Source of the DNA: an uncultured Tateyamaria sp.
GTDB lineage: Bacteria > Pseudomonadota > Alphaproteobacteria > Rhodobacterales > Rhodobacteraceae
Reading direction: 5' to 3'
DNA length: 64,000 bases
Assembly (NCBI GenBank): GCA_905480645.1
Contig: CAJQRC010000024.1
Span: 1 to 64,000 of the forward strand
This document shows, in pieces, positions 39,379-49,488 of this stretch; positions within the stretch are counted from its first letter, which is position 1, and every line of letters begins with the position of its first letter. The position numbers and the translations under genes are program-made. Below the pieces are notes generated by a model that had not been told where the DNA came from, searched no databases, and saw nothing but the letters and a program-made list of their open reading frames with translations.

Positions 39379-40347
39379 ATGGGTCTTGAAGACGCCAAGA
39401 CGGAGATTGATCACGCATTTACGCGTCAAAATCTTAAAGGTCCATCATTTGAACTTACTTTTGCTGGTGCAACATCCTTTTTAAGGCGGCGTTACACTAA
39501 AGATTTGAAAAACGTTGATATAGCTGTAACGGGCATTCCCTTTGATCAAGCGGTAACAAATCGGCCAGGCACCAGATTAGGGCCCCGTGCAATTCGTGAA
39601 GCATCCACCTTACAAGCTCCTGATCCACCTTACGGGTGGCCCTTTGATGTAATAAGTGAGCGTGTTATTGTGGATTATGGAGACGTTGCATTCGATTATG
39701 CAAATATTACCGAATTTCCAGATATCGTAACTAACCACATAAGAGAGATTTTGGCAGCAGGGGCCGCCAGTGTCGTTTTAGGTGGCGATCACTATATTTC
39801 TTATCCAATTCTAAAAGCCTATGCGGAAATTTTTGGACCACTGTCAATAATTCAAGTGGATGCGCATACTGACACTTGGCCTGACGATGATATGGCTCGA
39901 GTAGATCATGGTACAATGTTTTATAAAGCTGTGAAGTCTGGAATCGTAAATCCTGCAACATCGATTCAAATTGGAATAAGGACCACAAACATTGACACAT
40001 TAGGTGTGAATATAATTGATGCTGCAGAATTTCATCGGATTGGACCTAAAGCAGTTGCCGACAGGGTCAGACAAGTAGTGGGTGATAGGCCGTGCTATTT
40101 GACCTTTGATATAGACGGGCTTGATCCGGCGTATGCGCCAGGTACGGGCACACCCGTTTGGGGTGGTTTAACATCTGCTCAGGCGGCGGCTTTATTGCGG
40201 GGCTTAGCTGGAATTAATATACGAGGAGGCGACATAGTTGAGGTATCACCGCCGTTTGACACATCTGGTGCTACTGCGATTGCTGGGGCTCATATAGCAA
40301 CTGAAATTTGCTGTTTATTAGGATGGAGAATGCGGGAAGGTGATTAA
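39379..40347 (+). CDS. speB: Agmatinase/ureohydrolase family protein
   Basis: The 322-aa protein has all manganese-binding motifs of the ureohydrolase family: GGDHYIS, DAHTDTW and TFDIDGLDPAYAPGTGTPV, with the C-terminal EVSPPFDTSGATAIAGAH. Agmatinase releases urea from agmatine to give putrescine. Guanidino-acid hydrolases share these motifs, so the substrate is not certain. A broken paralogue follows 54 bp downstream in the same orientation. Confidence 0.85.
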   Translation: MGLEDAKTEIDHAFTRQNLKGPSFELTFAGATSFLRRRYTKDLKNVDIAVTGIPFDQAVTNRPGTRLGPRAIREASTLQAPDPPYGWPFDVISERVIVDYGDVAFDYANITEFPDIVTNHIREILAAGAASVVLGGDHYISYPILKAYAEIFGPLSIIQVDAHTDTWPDDDMARVDHGTMFYKAVKSGIVNPATSIQIGIRTTNIDTLGVNIIDAAEFHRIGPKAVADRVRQVVGDRPCYLTFDIDGLDPAYAPGTGTPVWGGLTSAQAAALLRGLAGINIRGGDIVEVSPPFDTSGATAIAGAHIATEICCLLGWRMREGD

Positions 40348-40401
40348 AAATCACCCAATTAGTGGAAATGATCTAGCTGGATTTTGGGTCTAAACACTTA
40401 T

Positions 40402-41284
40402 ATGCGATTGCCTTTCTCCAATGATTTAAATGAATTGGACGTTGCAGTTGTGGGTATTCCAATGGACATAGGCACCTTTTGGCGGTCTGGTACTAGGTTT
40501 GGTCCCAAACAGGTGCGAAGTGAGTCAGCTATGATCCGGCCTTACAATCTTTAAACCGGAGCTGCTCCATTCGATGGTTTAAATGTCGGTGATATAGGGG
40601 ATATTCCGATAAATACATTTTCTCTTTCTGATAGTTTGCGCATTATCAACGAGAGTTACGATGTTATTTTAAAGTCGGATGTGATTCCGTTGGCTATTGG
40701 TGGCGATCATTCAATTACTTTGCCGATGTTGCGCAGTATAGCGAAAACACATGGGCCTGTGGCATTAGTACACGTAGATGCGCATGCAGATGAAAATGAT
40801 GAAATGTTTGGAGAGACAGAGACACATGGCACTGTTTTTCGGAGAGCTTATGAAGAGGGACTTATCATTCCTTCAAAAACTTTCCAAATTGGCTTGCGTG
40901 GAACAGGATATACAGCGCAAGATTTCACAGAAGCTACCGACTAGGGGTTTCAACAGTTTTTAGCCTGTGTTTTTTGGGGTGTTAATCTTACCTCAATTGG
41001 TCAGGAAATTAGGCGAAAAATTGCACAATCTCCTGTTTATATAACGTTTGATATCGAAAGTTTAGATTTATCCTACGCTCCTTGCATAGGTACGCCAGAG
41101 ATAGGTGGCCTGACAACACCACAAGCCATTCAACTACTAAGAGCGTTAAACTGTTTGAATATTGTTGGCTGCGATCTGGTAGAGGTTTCACCTCACCTAC
41201 GACACATCTGGAAATATGGCGCTGTCTGGCGCGAATATACTATACGAAATACTATGTATTTTACCTAGAGTAGCATATCATTAA
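40402..41284 (+). pseudogene. Second agmatinase-like gene, broken
   Basis: One frame from ATG 40402 encodes MRLPFSNDLNELDVAVVGIP and runs on with IGGDHSIT, VHVDAHADENDEMFGE and TFDIESLDLSYAP, an agmatinase distinct from the intact neighbour. It is cut by TAA at 40552-40554 and TAG at 40942-40944. Near 41200 one extra base in SPH/YDTSGN shifts the last part into another frame (YDTSGNMALSGANILYE), which ends at 41284. The region after the second stop is also diverged. At least three lesions make it a pseudogene. Confidence 0.88.
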
Positions 41285-41528
41285 ACTCACTAATTATAAA
41301 TTGTGAAATAAAAAAGTTATTTCTTTTAGGTAATTGATATTATTCAATTTTAATATTTTATTGGTTTACTCAGTTCGGTTATGTTTGCAAATTAGATCAG
41401 TGAATCAGACATTTAGGTGGCAGTAGACAGTGTTTTGACTTTAAAAATGGATTTAAAAAGATTTCATCAATCCTTTTTCATTTGGTGTACCTCTTGACCA
41501 AGGCTCAGCCTTGAAGCAAACCCTCTCT

Positions 41529-42578
41529 ATGGTCCCTGAAGAACGCCTAATTCAGATAACGCAGCGTTTCCAATATTTGGAGGCCGCAATGGCAACGGGT
41601 TGCGATAATATAGCAGAGCTTGCGAAAGAGTATTCAGACCTGCGGCCAGTAGTTGACCAGATTACTATTTATAACAGTATAGTTTCTGACTTATCCGAGA
41701 CCGAGCTAATGCTAAATGACCCAGATATTGTGGAATTGGCTCAAGAAGAACTGAAACGCCTCCGGAGTGAACTACCCGAAGTAGAAGTGGCTTTGCAATT
41801 AGCATTGTTACCAAAAGATATAGCAGATGTTCGTCCAGCTGTGCTAGAGATAAGGCCTGGTACTGGTGGTGACGAAGCAGCACTTTTTGCTGGTGACTTG
41901 TTAAGGATGTATAACCGCTATGCAGAAGCGCAGGGTTGGAAAGTGGATATTGTTGAAGAACATTCTACAGAACTAGGCGGAATCAAGGAAGTAGTGGCAC
42001 ACGTTAAAGGAGAGAATGTGTTCGCCCGCCTTAAATACGAGTCAGGCGTACACCGTGTGCAGCGTGTTCCAACTACTGAAAGTGGAGGACGAATTCATAC
42101 GTCGGCCGCTACTGTTGCAGTCCTGCCCGAGGCAGAGGCTGTCGATATTGAAATAAATGTAAGTGACATACGCATTGATACTATGCGCGCCTCAGGGGCA
42201 GGCGGTCAACATGTAAACACGACAGATTCGGCAGTTCGCATTACCCATATTCCCACAGGTATTACTGTAACTAGTGCCGAAAAGTCCCAACATCGCAATC
42301 GAGAGATAGCAATGCAGGTCTTACGAGCACGGTTATATGATCGCGAAAGAACTCGAGTTGATAATGAAAGGTCTGCTGATCGTGCCTTGCAGGTGGGCAC
42401 AGGCGATAGGTCGGAAAGAATCCGAACTTATAATTTTCCTCAAGGTCGTATGACTGATCATCGCATTAATCTAACATTATATAAACTTGACCAAATTATG
42501 CAGGGTGAATTAAACGAAGTTATTGATGCGTTAACCGTAGATGCGCAAGCTAAACAATTAGCAGAGATGGGTGTGTGA
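41529..42578 (+). CDS. prfA: Peptide chain release factor 1
   Basis: RF1 ends translation at UAG and UAA. I start at ATG 41529 ([10 protein letters not shown]), 349 aa; the track TTG at 41511 adds six residues. The peptidyl-hydrolysis motif is [18 protein letters not shown] and the codon-reading loop region is around [20 protein letters not shown]. PrmC, encoded next with a 4-nt overlap, methylates the GGQ glutamine. Confidence 0.97.
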   Translation: MVPEERLIQITQRFQYLEAAMATGCDNIAELAKEYSDLRPVVDQITIYNSIVSDLSETELMLNDPDIVELAQEELKRLRSELPEVEVALQLALLPKDIADVRPAVLEIRPGTGGDEAALFAGDLLRMYNRYAEAQGWKVDIVEEHSTELGGIKEVVAHVKGENVFARLKYESGVHRVQRVPTTESGGRIHTSAATVAVLPEAEAVDIEINVSDIRIDTMRASGAGGQHVNTTDSAVRITHIPTGITVTSAEKSQHRNREIAMQVLRARLYDRERTRVDNERSADRALQVGTGDRSERIRTYNFPQGRMTDHRINLTLYKLDQIMQGELNEVIDALTVDAQAKQLAEMGV

Positions 42579-43408
42579 CTGCTGGCGAGGCAATGGCAAC
42601 CGCTGCCGCTCGCTTGCGAACTGCAGGAGTTCCAGACCCAGCGCGTGATGCGCGCGTTTTATTGGCTCATGCGGCACAAGTAGATGCAATCCGTATCACG
42701 CTTATTGCGCCAGAAGATATTGAGCCTGAAATTGTTGTAAGGTATGAACATCTAATCGCTTTACGTTCTGCTAGAGTGCCTGTCAGCCATTTAATTGGAG
42801 AAAGAGAATTTTATGGGCGCAAATTTAAGGTAAGTCCAGATGTCTTGGATCCCAGACCAGAAACAGAGACCTTAATCGAAGCGGCACTTTCTGAAGACTT
42901 TACAAGAGCCTTGGACCTAGGTGTTGGATCCGGATGTATACTTGTTACGCTTCTCGCCGAACGATTAAATGTGACTGGAGTTGGAACAGATTTGAGTGAA
43001 GATGCTTGCCTACAGTCCAGCGTAAATGTTGTTTTGAATAATGTGGCTGATAGAGTGGAAATTATTAATACTTGTTGGTTTGATGGCTTAGAAGGCCGCT
43101 TTGACTTGATAGTCTCGAATCCACCGTATTTGACCGCCTTTGAAATGGAGGAAGTCGCACCGGAACTGCGTGATCACGAACCTCGCATGGCCTTAACAGA
43201 CGAAGGGGATGGTCTATCAGCTTATCGAGTTATAGCTGCTAAGGCAGGTGATTATTTAACTACCACCGGCCGTGTTATTTGTGAGATAGGTTACGAACAG
43301 GGTGAAGACGTTTTTAATATTTTTCGCGATCAGGGCTGGGGTAGTCTAATGATATTACCTGACCTTGACGAGAGAGACCGTGTCATTATTGCGCGAAATC
43401 CGGCATAG
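42575..43408 (+). CDS. prmC: Release factor glutamine methyltransferase
   Basis: PrmC uses SAM to methylate the GGQ glutamine of RF1 and RF2. The 277-aa protein has an N-terminal helical domain, the SAM-binding [16 protein letters not shown] and the catalytic NPPYL motif in [16 protein letters not shown]. The start is GTG at 42575, overlapping the prfA stop. Confidence 0.96.
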   Translation: MTAGEAMATAAARLRTAGVPDPARDARVLLAHAAQVDAIRITLIAPEDIEPEIVVRYEHLIALRSARVPVSHLIGEREFYGRKFKVSPDVLDPRPETETLIEAALSEDFTRALDLGVGSGCILVTLLAERLNVTGVGTDLSEDACLQSSVNVVLNNVADRVEIINTCWFDGLEGRFDLIVSNPPYLTAFEMEEVAPELRDHEPRMALTDEGDGLSAYRVIAAKAGDYLTTTGRVICEIGYEQGEDVFNIFRDQGWGSLMILPDLDERDRVIIARNPA

Positions 43409-43609
43409 ATGTGTAAAAACAACAAAAAAAACTAAAAAAATGGTATTTGCTCTTGTTTTAGGAGTTAAGCCATGTTTATTCCTGTTGAAAGGCTTCGTAT
43501 TCAACATACACATACATGTCTTCATCAATAGACCGCCATAAATATTAGTTGCGTAAAAATATAGCGCAGGGTGGTTAACTAAATATTCCTAGAAAGCTGA
43601 AAATAATTC

Positions 43610-44239
43610 ATGAAATCCTCGAGATCACGGTCAAGATCTAAGAACAACCGCAATCGTACCAACAACGGCAGTGGTGGTAATGTAATTAATAGGGTATTTG
43701 ACAGTTCTGGACCTGAAGGTAAAGTTCGTGGTACGCCTGCACAGATAATTGATAAATACAATCAATTGGCTCGTGATGCTCAAGTATCAGGCGATCGTGT
43801 CGCTACGGAAAACTTTCAGCAGCACGCTGAACACTATTTACGTATGCTCAGTGAAGCACAACGTGAATTAGATGTTCGTCGTGAGGAGCAGGAACGTCAG
43901 CAACGAGAGCGACAAGCGGACCAAGAACGTCATAATCGGGATCGTCAGGCCGAACGGGATCGCGATCGTGCTACTCGAAATGAACAAGAATCGGATTCTC
44001 AGCCTGAACCAAGACAATCTGATATTTCTAAACCTGACAATGTCGAGATTGAACCAGAATCTAGTCTAGTTGATACGCCAGAAAGTGCGTCTAAACCAAA
44101 ACCTCGCAGAAGAATAAAAAAAGTTGTGACGGATGTTTCACAATCCGAGGGAACTGAGGTGGAGAATAATATAGCCGAGGGCATATCTGCGGATAATGTG
44201 CAGTCTAGTTCAGAGCCTAAGCCAAATGCCGCAGAGTGA
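43610..44239 (+). CDS. DUF4167 domain protein
   Basis: The 209-aa protein starts with a basic, asparagine-rich tail (SRSRSKNNRNRTNN) and then has the DUF4167 core FDSSGPEGKVRGTPAQIIDKYNQLARDA with ATENFQQHAEHYLRML. The remainder is a highly charged, low-complexity coil (EEQERQQRERQADQERHNRD) and an acidic tail. The family is nearly confined to alphaproteobacteria; its function is not established. The basic start suggests nucleic-acid binding. It follows prmC, as is usual in roseobacters, and faces rsmA tail to tail across 8 bp. Confidence 0.88.
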   Translation: MKSSRSRSRSKNNRNRTNNGSGGNVINRVFDSSGPEGKVRGTPAQIIDKYNQLARDAQVSGDRVATENFQQHAEHYLRMLSEAQRELDVRREEQERQQRERQADQERHNRDRQAERDRDRATRNEQESDSQPEPRQSDISKPDNVEIEPESSLVDTPESASKPKPRRRIKKVVTDVSQSEGTEVENNIAEGISADNVQSSSEPKPNAAE

Positions 44240-44247
44240 ATAACGGA

Positions 44248-45090
44248 TTACTCTGATTCAATATTCCGAGCCAATGCGCAAAATGATTCAAGCGATACTT
44301 TTTCGGCACGGTCAGTTGGCTTTATTCCAGCGATTTTCAACCTATCTTCGATATCTGGAGAAATCATTTTAAGTGCTGAACGCAACATTTTACGCCTTTG
44401 ATTAAAGGCAGTGGAGACCAAACTATTTAAAACTTGCATATTAGCCTTAAAACGGGGTTCTGGTAGAGCTTCAAAGTGCACTACAGCACTAGAAACTTTT
44501 GGTGGAGGAGTAAAAGCGTCTGGTTGAAGCGACATCACTATCTTTGGATCAGAGCGCCATTGCGCCATTATGGAGAGACGACCATAGGCTTTAGATCCTG
44601 GGGTTGCGACGATCCTTTCAGCAACTTCACGTTGAAACATTAAGGTTAAGGATTTCCAGAAGGGTGGCCAATCTTCTGGTGTCAACCAACGAACTAATAA
44701 TTCAGTTCCCACATTATATGGTAAATTTGCGACAACGCGGATAGGAGCATTTAAATATACAAGTGGGTTGAAGTCTAAGGCATCTCCCCTGACAACCTCC
44801 AAACGTCCTGGATATTTATTTGAGATTTCTTCCAGAGCAGGCAGGCATCTAGCATCTTTTTCGATAGCTAATACTTTTCGTGCACCTTCTGACAATAAAC
44901 CTCTAGTTAACCCTCCAGGTCCAGGACCTATTTCTAAAATATCAACATTTTTAAGTTCACCAGCTTGACGAGCAATCTTTGAAGTCAAATTCAAATCTAG
45001 TAAAAAATTTTGACCCAATGATTTACGTGCTCGCAAATTATGTGTCTCAATTACAATCTTTAATGGTGGTAAATTGTCAATGGTTGTCAT
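44248..45090 (-). CDS. rsmA: 16S rRNA dimethyladenosine transferase
   Basis: RsmA (KsgA) dimethylates A1518 and A1519 of 16S rRNA. The 280-aa protein has [17 protein letters not shown], the SAM-binding [17 protein letters not shown] and the [12 protein letters not shown] catalytic motif, then [15 protein letters not shown]. It is the last gene of the lptF-lptG-lptD-surA-pdxA-rsmA series. Confidence 0.96.
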   Translation of the reverse strand: MTTIDNLPPLKIVIETHNLRARKSLGQNFLLDLNLTSKIARQAGELKNVDILEIGPGPGGLTRGLLSEGARKVLAIEKDARCLPALEEISNKYPGRLEVVRGDALDFNPLVYLNAPIRVVANLPYNVGTELLVRWLTPEDWPPFWKSLTLMFQREVAERIVATPGSKAYGRLSIMAQWRSDPKIVMSLQPDAFTPPPKVSSAVVHFEALPEPRFKANMQVLNSLVSTAFNQRRKMLRSALKMISPDIEDRLKIAGIKPTDRAEKVSLESFCALARNIESE

Positions 45091-45122
45091 CTTAACTATC
45101 CTTCAATTTAACTTTGGAAACA

Positions 45123-46085
45123 TTAAGATTGTGCCAGTTTAGCTGCTAGTTTTATCGCTTCTATTATGCTGCTGGGGTTGGCAATATTACGACCGGCTAT
45201 ATCAAAAGCGGTCCCGTGATCAGGCGATGTTCTTATAATAGGGAGGCCAAGAGTTAAGTTTACACCTTTATCGAAATCTAGAGTTTTTATTGGGATCAAG
45301 GCTTGATCGTGGTACATGCAGATTGCGGCATCATATTTCAAGCGTGCTGCCGGATGAAATAATGTATCTGCTGGCCAAGGACCTGTAATATTACTACCAT
45401 TTCTTGATAATTCTTTTACAAGAGAATTGATCCATTTTATTTCCTCATTACCCAAAGCGCCTTCTTCTCCAGCATGTGGATTCAATCCTGCAACAACCAA
45501 ACGCGGGCTTGTAATCTGAAACTTATTGCGTAGCCCATTGATTGTGATTTCAATTGTTTCACGCAACAATTTAGGAGTTAATGCATTAGGAACATCTTTA
45601 ATGCTGATATGGGTGGTGACAGGAACAACACGTAAAGATTGGGATGCCAGCATCATTACCGCTGTTGGCGCTTTTGTAAGGTGCTGTAAATACTCAGTAT
45701 GCCCAGGGAATGCAAATTGAGCGCCGTCAATCAAAACTTTTTTGTTGATGGGCGACGTGCATAATGCGCTTGCACTACCATTTTTTACCAGATTAACACC
45801 AATTTTAATGACATCTATGACACTTTGCGCATTTTCTGTATCAGGTTTACCTAATGTGGAAGCCTTTGGAAATGCGTGATGCAAAACTGGCAAAGCAGAT
45901 ATACACGAACCAACTGCCTCTGTAACTGAAGTAACCTCCACAATAGGTGTATTGGTGGGGAGATGACGTTTGTCACCTATCCATACTATTGGAATACTGT
46001 TTCGAAGAGTTCTCCAAGCCTTTACGGCAATTTCTGGTCCAATTCCTGACGGTTCACCACAAGTAATAACAACAGGTTTCTGCAT
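45123..46085 (-). CDS. pdxA: 4-hydroxythreonine-4-phosphate dehydrogenase
   Basis: PdxA oxidises 4-phosphohydroxy-threonine in vitamin B6 synthesis. The 320-aa protein starts PVVITCGEPSGIGPEIAVKAW and holds the metal histidines in FPGHTEYL, LNPHAGEEGALGNEE and MYHDQALIPIK. RTSPDHGTAFDIAG closes the active site. Its start overlaps the surA stop by one base. Confidence 0.95.
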   Translation of the reverse strand: MQKPVVITCGEPSGIGPEIAVKAWRTLRNSIPIVWIGDKRHLPTNTPIVEVTSVTEAVGSCISALPVLHHAFPKASTLGKPDTENAQSVIDVIKIGVNLVKNGSASALCTSPINKKVLIDGAQFAFPGHTEYLQHLTKAPTAVMMLASQSLRVVPVTTHISIKDVPNALTPKLLRETIEITINGLRNKFQITSPRLVVAGLNPHAGEEGALGNEEIKWINSLVKELSRNGSNITGPWPADTLFHPAARLKYDAAICMYHDQALIPIKTLDFDKGVNLTLGLPIIRTSPDHGTAFDIAGRNIANPSSIIEAIKLAAKLAQS

Positions 46086-47326
46086 CAGTTGAAAATTACG
46101 ATGTCAGCGTCTGCTTGTAGTTCTTCGAGCAAGGTATTGGATAGCGCCGATAGTCGGGTATTTAGCAGTTGGGCAGCGACTGCCTCCCGGGTGGCCTTAT
46201 CGTCCTCACTTTGTGATAATGCGGGTGTGCGTCCACATAACATTAGAAACACAAGCGTTGAACCATTTGATCTAGTCAAGGCGGTGGAAACTTCATTTTT
46301 ATCTAATTTTGAAAGTTCTAAAGCTATATCTCTAGGTATCTTTGATTGAGACAGGTTTTCTCGCTTTAAATTTGCTTGTGGCTCGTTTTGAGCGACACCG
46401 TAGAGATCATCGCAGCGATCAATACTTGCCTTAACCTTTTGTGCTCGCCTTAATGCCTCAGATGAGCGCCCACCTCCAATTAAATATACTGCATAATCGA
46501 TGGAGGAATACCGTATAGCAGGTACGGAGCGCTCACGAATATCCCGGAGTTGAAACAAAGCAATTGCGTCCGGAATGGGAAGTGGATTGGTAATTTCTCC
46601 TGGCGCAAGCGAGAGTAAAATTGGGCGCAACTGTGGAGGCAGGTCAGTTAGGGGGACCCAATCTAGACGTCCACCATCTTCTCGAGATGCAGTAGCAGAG
46701 TAACGAGTGGCATATTCAGAAAACTCCGTTGTGGAATTTGAACTCATTATTTCCTCCGCAATCTCTAAAACTTCGCTGGCTATATCTGGAGAAGTTGGGA
46801 TGATTATTTCGGAGACCAGAACATCTATCCCCGTGTTGGAGCTAACTGACTGGACTGCTCGGTCAACCTGATCATCAGTAATGTCTATGGAGTTGCCATA
46901 CCTTGCCCTTATATAATCACGCCACACCAATGACACAGTAACAAAGTCACGGAATGTTTGACGAGCGACACCGTCGACTTTTAATTGTTTAATGAACTCT
47001 TCCGAAGACAGTTCAGCGCGCGCTGCAAAATCTGTAAGCCCTTGCTGCAACGCTTCCTCTGATAAAAAAATATCAAACTTTTTAGTTATTTGTTGCCGCA
47101 ATCTGTCCTTAATCAGTTCATCCAGCACATCTGAGTTTGAACTGGCAGGAGAGCCTAATAATTGTAGAAATAGTATTCTCTGATCTAATTCAAATTGTGT
47201 AATAATTGATCCATTAACCTGTGCCACCTTTTCGAATGGGCTCTGTGCAAAGACTGAAAAGGGCGCTAAAATCATGCATGCTAGTGCTGATGATTGGATC
47301 AGATGTTTTAAGAATTTTGCGCTCAT
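46085..47326 (-). CDS. surA: Periplasmic chaperone/PPIase SurA
   Basis: I choose the ATG at 47326, which overlaps the lptD stop (ATGA) and opens on a signal peptide (FLKHLIQSSALACMILAPFSVFAQ); the product is 413 aa. A SurA_N domain follows (VAQVNGSIITQFELDQRI), then a parvulin-type region (DGGRLDWVPLTDLPPQLRPI). The second PPIase domain is not obvious. SurA escorts outer-membrane proteins, including LptD, to BamA. Confidence 0.9.
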   Translation of the reverse strand: MSAKFLKHLIQSSALACMILAPFSVFAQSPFEKVAQVNGSIITQFELDQRILFLQLLGSPASSNSDVLDELIKDRLRQQITKKFDIFLSEEALQQGLTDFAARAELSSEEFIKQLKVDGVARQTFRDFVTVSLVWRDYIRARYGNSIDITDDQVDRAVQSVSSNTGIDVLVSEIIIPTSPDIASEVLEIAEEIMSSNSTTEFSEYATRYSATASREDGGRLDWVPLTDLPPQLRPILLSLAPGEITNPLPIPDAIALFQLRDIRERSVPAIRYSSIDYAVYLIGGGRSSEALRRAQKVKASIDRCDDLYGVAQNEPQANLKRENLSQSKIPRDIALELSKLDKNEVSTALTRSNGSTLVFLMLCGRTPALSQSEDDKATREAVAAQLLNTRLSALSNTLLEELQADADIVIFN

Positions 47327-49488
47327 TTTGCCCGCTTTCCACATGACCTTGTTAATGTTTGGGCACCCGTACTAGCCGATAACCCGTTTAGTGACATTGT
47401 TAACCCTAGATTAGTAGAAGGCTCAACCGTTGTTGACGTCGTATATCGTCGGTTTATTGATAACGCTATGTCCACGCATTCGTTAGAATATTTCAAACCT
47501 GCACCGGCCGTAGCTGAGCGGTCCGCTTCAAGGTCATATCGCCAGTCAATATTCAAATTCCAAAAACGATTGAGTTGGTACGATGCACCAACTGTCAGTT
47601 CATTGATAGGTGATAGACGGTCTTCGGCTGGATCTTTATCCAACCAAACATAGCTGCCTCCAAAATTAAAAGTTTTACTGTTCCAATAACCTTTAACTTC
47701 GGACTTTGTGAATTCAAAATCATTATCAAATATTGTTCGGCCAGCAAAATAGATGCTTTTGGACAACTTAAATTGACCTGATAGTAAAATATCAGAGTTG
47801 GTCGACGATAATCCGGAGGATTTCGTAAAATCAGCCTGCGAATTATTACGTAAAATTTGCGCAAGTAAAATATTTGCTGACCATCCATTGTAGGCTTTGT
47901 GTGACCATTGCGCTCCGTATGCCAGTGAGAGACCTCGCTCGCGTCTGTCTGGTGCAGGGAATCGGGATAGTGACAATAAGTTGCCTTCGTCAAAATCTAC
48001 ACTGATGCTTTCTTCGTTTGGTATGGCTAAGCCATCTCCACCGACCCACCCAACTTGAGCTAAAGGTTCGATAATCTGAGTGGCTTCATTAACTATTCGG
48101 GACAACGGATATCGCAGGATAACTGAAGTTGCTGGCACAATATCAGAGTATTTACCTTTATAATTATCATCTTGTTTTATATCAAATGTATCAGCAGCTG
48201 CTCTAACTATTGTTTGTATTTGCAAACCGCCTAATCGGTATGCTTTCAACCATTCTGCCTCAACTGTAAATCGAAGTACGTCTCTACCCTCTGCAACATC
48301 ATTACTGTCATAATCTAAGGATTGCTGTGATCTACGGAAATGGGTGTGCCCCAATGCGGTCAACCGTAGTTCACCGCCAATAGGATTGGGGAAAAACCTT
48401 TTCTGATAAACTGCTTCTATTGCATCATTTGGCAATTCATTATTTTTGTCGCTATCACGCAAAGATTTAAAATTAAGGTAGCTTAGCTCAATGTATTCGT
48501 CTCTTTGGGCCCGACTTAACTGCAATATACTATCAAGTCGGTCGGCATTAGAAAAATCATAATCATATAGATATGTGTCGTCTGATACCCACTCTAAATT
48601 GAAATCCAAAACAAAATCTTTTTTTAGTTTGAATTGGCCCACACCCGACGTGTAGCCTCTCATGTCGCTCTCAAGCACATCATCTGAAAGAGCTCCTTGG
48701 AACTCAATAAATCCTCTATTGAATACATGGCGATAGCGAAATTCTAAAGTTTTGGTTCTTGATGACAAATAAGGCGCGATCGTTAGATCACTTTTTTTAT
48801 TTAGCACTATGAAATATGGAACTTTAATGCCCAGCCCCAAACGCGATGACGTCAGTATAGACGGAATTAGAAAACCGCTTGTTCTTTCTACAGTGGGATC
48901 GGGCAATCGTAAACTTGGCAAATAAACGATGGGTATGCCTAAAACTCGGAATTGGGCTTGGTCAAAATATAGCTGCTTGTTTTCCATGTCATGGATCACG
49001 CGCTTAGCGCGAATTTGCCAAAGAGGGGGGCTTGGATCTTCTTCACAAATTCTGCAAGATGTAACCACTGCTTTATAAAGCTGCGTATAGCGCCCGTCCA
49101 CACGACTCATTTGAACCGACGCTAACTGTAATTGCTCATTTAGGACTAGTCGTGCGCCTTGTAATAATCCATTTTGCATATCTCTGCTAAGCTCGGCCTG
49201 ATTTGCAAGTATCAGCGTGCCTTCTTCATCCTGTATAGTGATAGGTCCTGTGACCATTAACTTTGATGTTTTTTGGTCGTAACTCACTCTTGATGCTGTA
49301 AGTCGTATTTTACCTTGAAAAGCTTCAACATTGCCGCTGGCAACGATAACGCGATCTCTTGTAACGGTTATTTCATCCGCAACAAGAACTGCAGGCAGAT
49401 CGCGGTCACTAGCCGACAGAATAGAAACACTGAACAAGTAGATCAAAATCGATGCCAACGTGCTCAACCGCAAATAATCAACCATCAT
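47323..49488 (-). CDS. lptD: LPS-assembly protein LptD
   Basis: LptD is the outer-membrane translocon that places LPS on the cell surface. The 721-aa protein has a signal peptide, an N-terminal OstA/LptA-like jellyroll (DEITVTRDRVIVASGNVEAFQG, GPITIQDEEGTL) and a long C-terminal barrel (YDLEADRSATAGAGLKYSNEC). Four cysteines stand in the expected zones: two near SCRICEED and two near NEC and RSCGK at the end. Its start overlaps lptG by 11 nt. Confidence 0.94.
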   Translation of the reverse strand: MMVDYLRLSTLASILIYLFSVSILSASDRDLPAVLVADEITVTRDRVIVASGNVEAFQGKIRLTASRVSYDQKTSKLMVTGPITIQDEEGTLILANQAELSRDMQNGLLQGARLVLNEQLQLASVQMSRVDGRYTQLYKAVVTSCRICEEDPSPPLWQIRAKRVIHDMENKQLYFDQAQFRVLGIPIVYLPSLRLPDPTVERTSGFLIPSILTSSRLGLGIKVPYFIVLNKKSDLTIAPYLSSRTKTLEFRYRHVFNRGFIEFQGALSDDVLESDMRGYTSGVGQFKLKKDFVLDFNLEWVSDDTYLYDYDFSNADRLDSILQLSRAQRDEYIELSYLNFKSLRDSDKNNELPNDAIEAVYQKRFFPNPIGGELRLTALGHTHFRRSQQSLDYDSNDVAEGRDVLRFTVEAEWLKAYRLGGLQIQTIVRAAADTFDIKQDDNYKGKYSDIVPATSVILRYPLSRIVNEATQIIEPLAQVGWVGGDGLAIPNEESISVDFDEGNLLSLSRFPAPDRRERGLSLAYGAQWSHKAYNGWSANILLAQILRNNSQADFTKSSGLSSTNSDILLSGQFKLSKSIYFAGRTIFDNDFEFTKSEVKGYWNSKTFNFGGSYVWLDKDPAEDRLSPINELTVGASYQLNRFWNLNIDWRYDLEADRSATAGAGLKYSNECVDIALSINRRYTTSTTVEPSTNLGLTMSLNGLSASTGAQTLTRSCGKRAK

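Noticed and set aside
39161-39379. 72-aa ORF just before the agmatinase gene
   Set aside because: AT-driven composition, no recognised sequence; kept only as a note in the gap entry.
41499-41511. Small inverted repeat AAGGCT/AGCCTT before prfA
   Set aside because: Stem and loop are too short and there is no T-run; likely chance.
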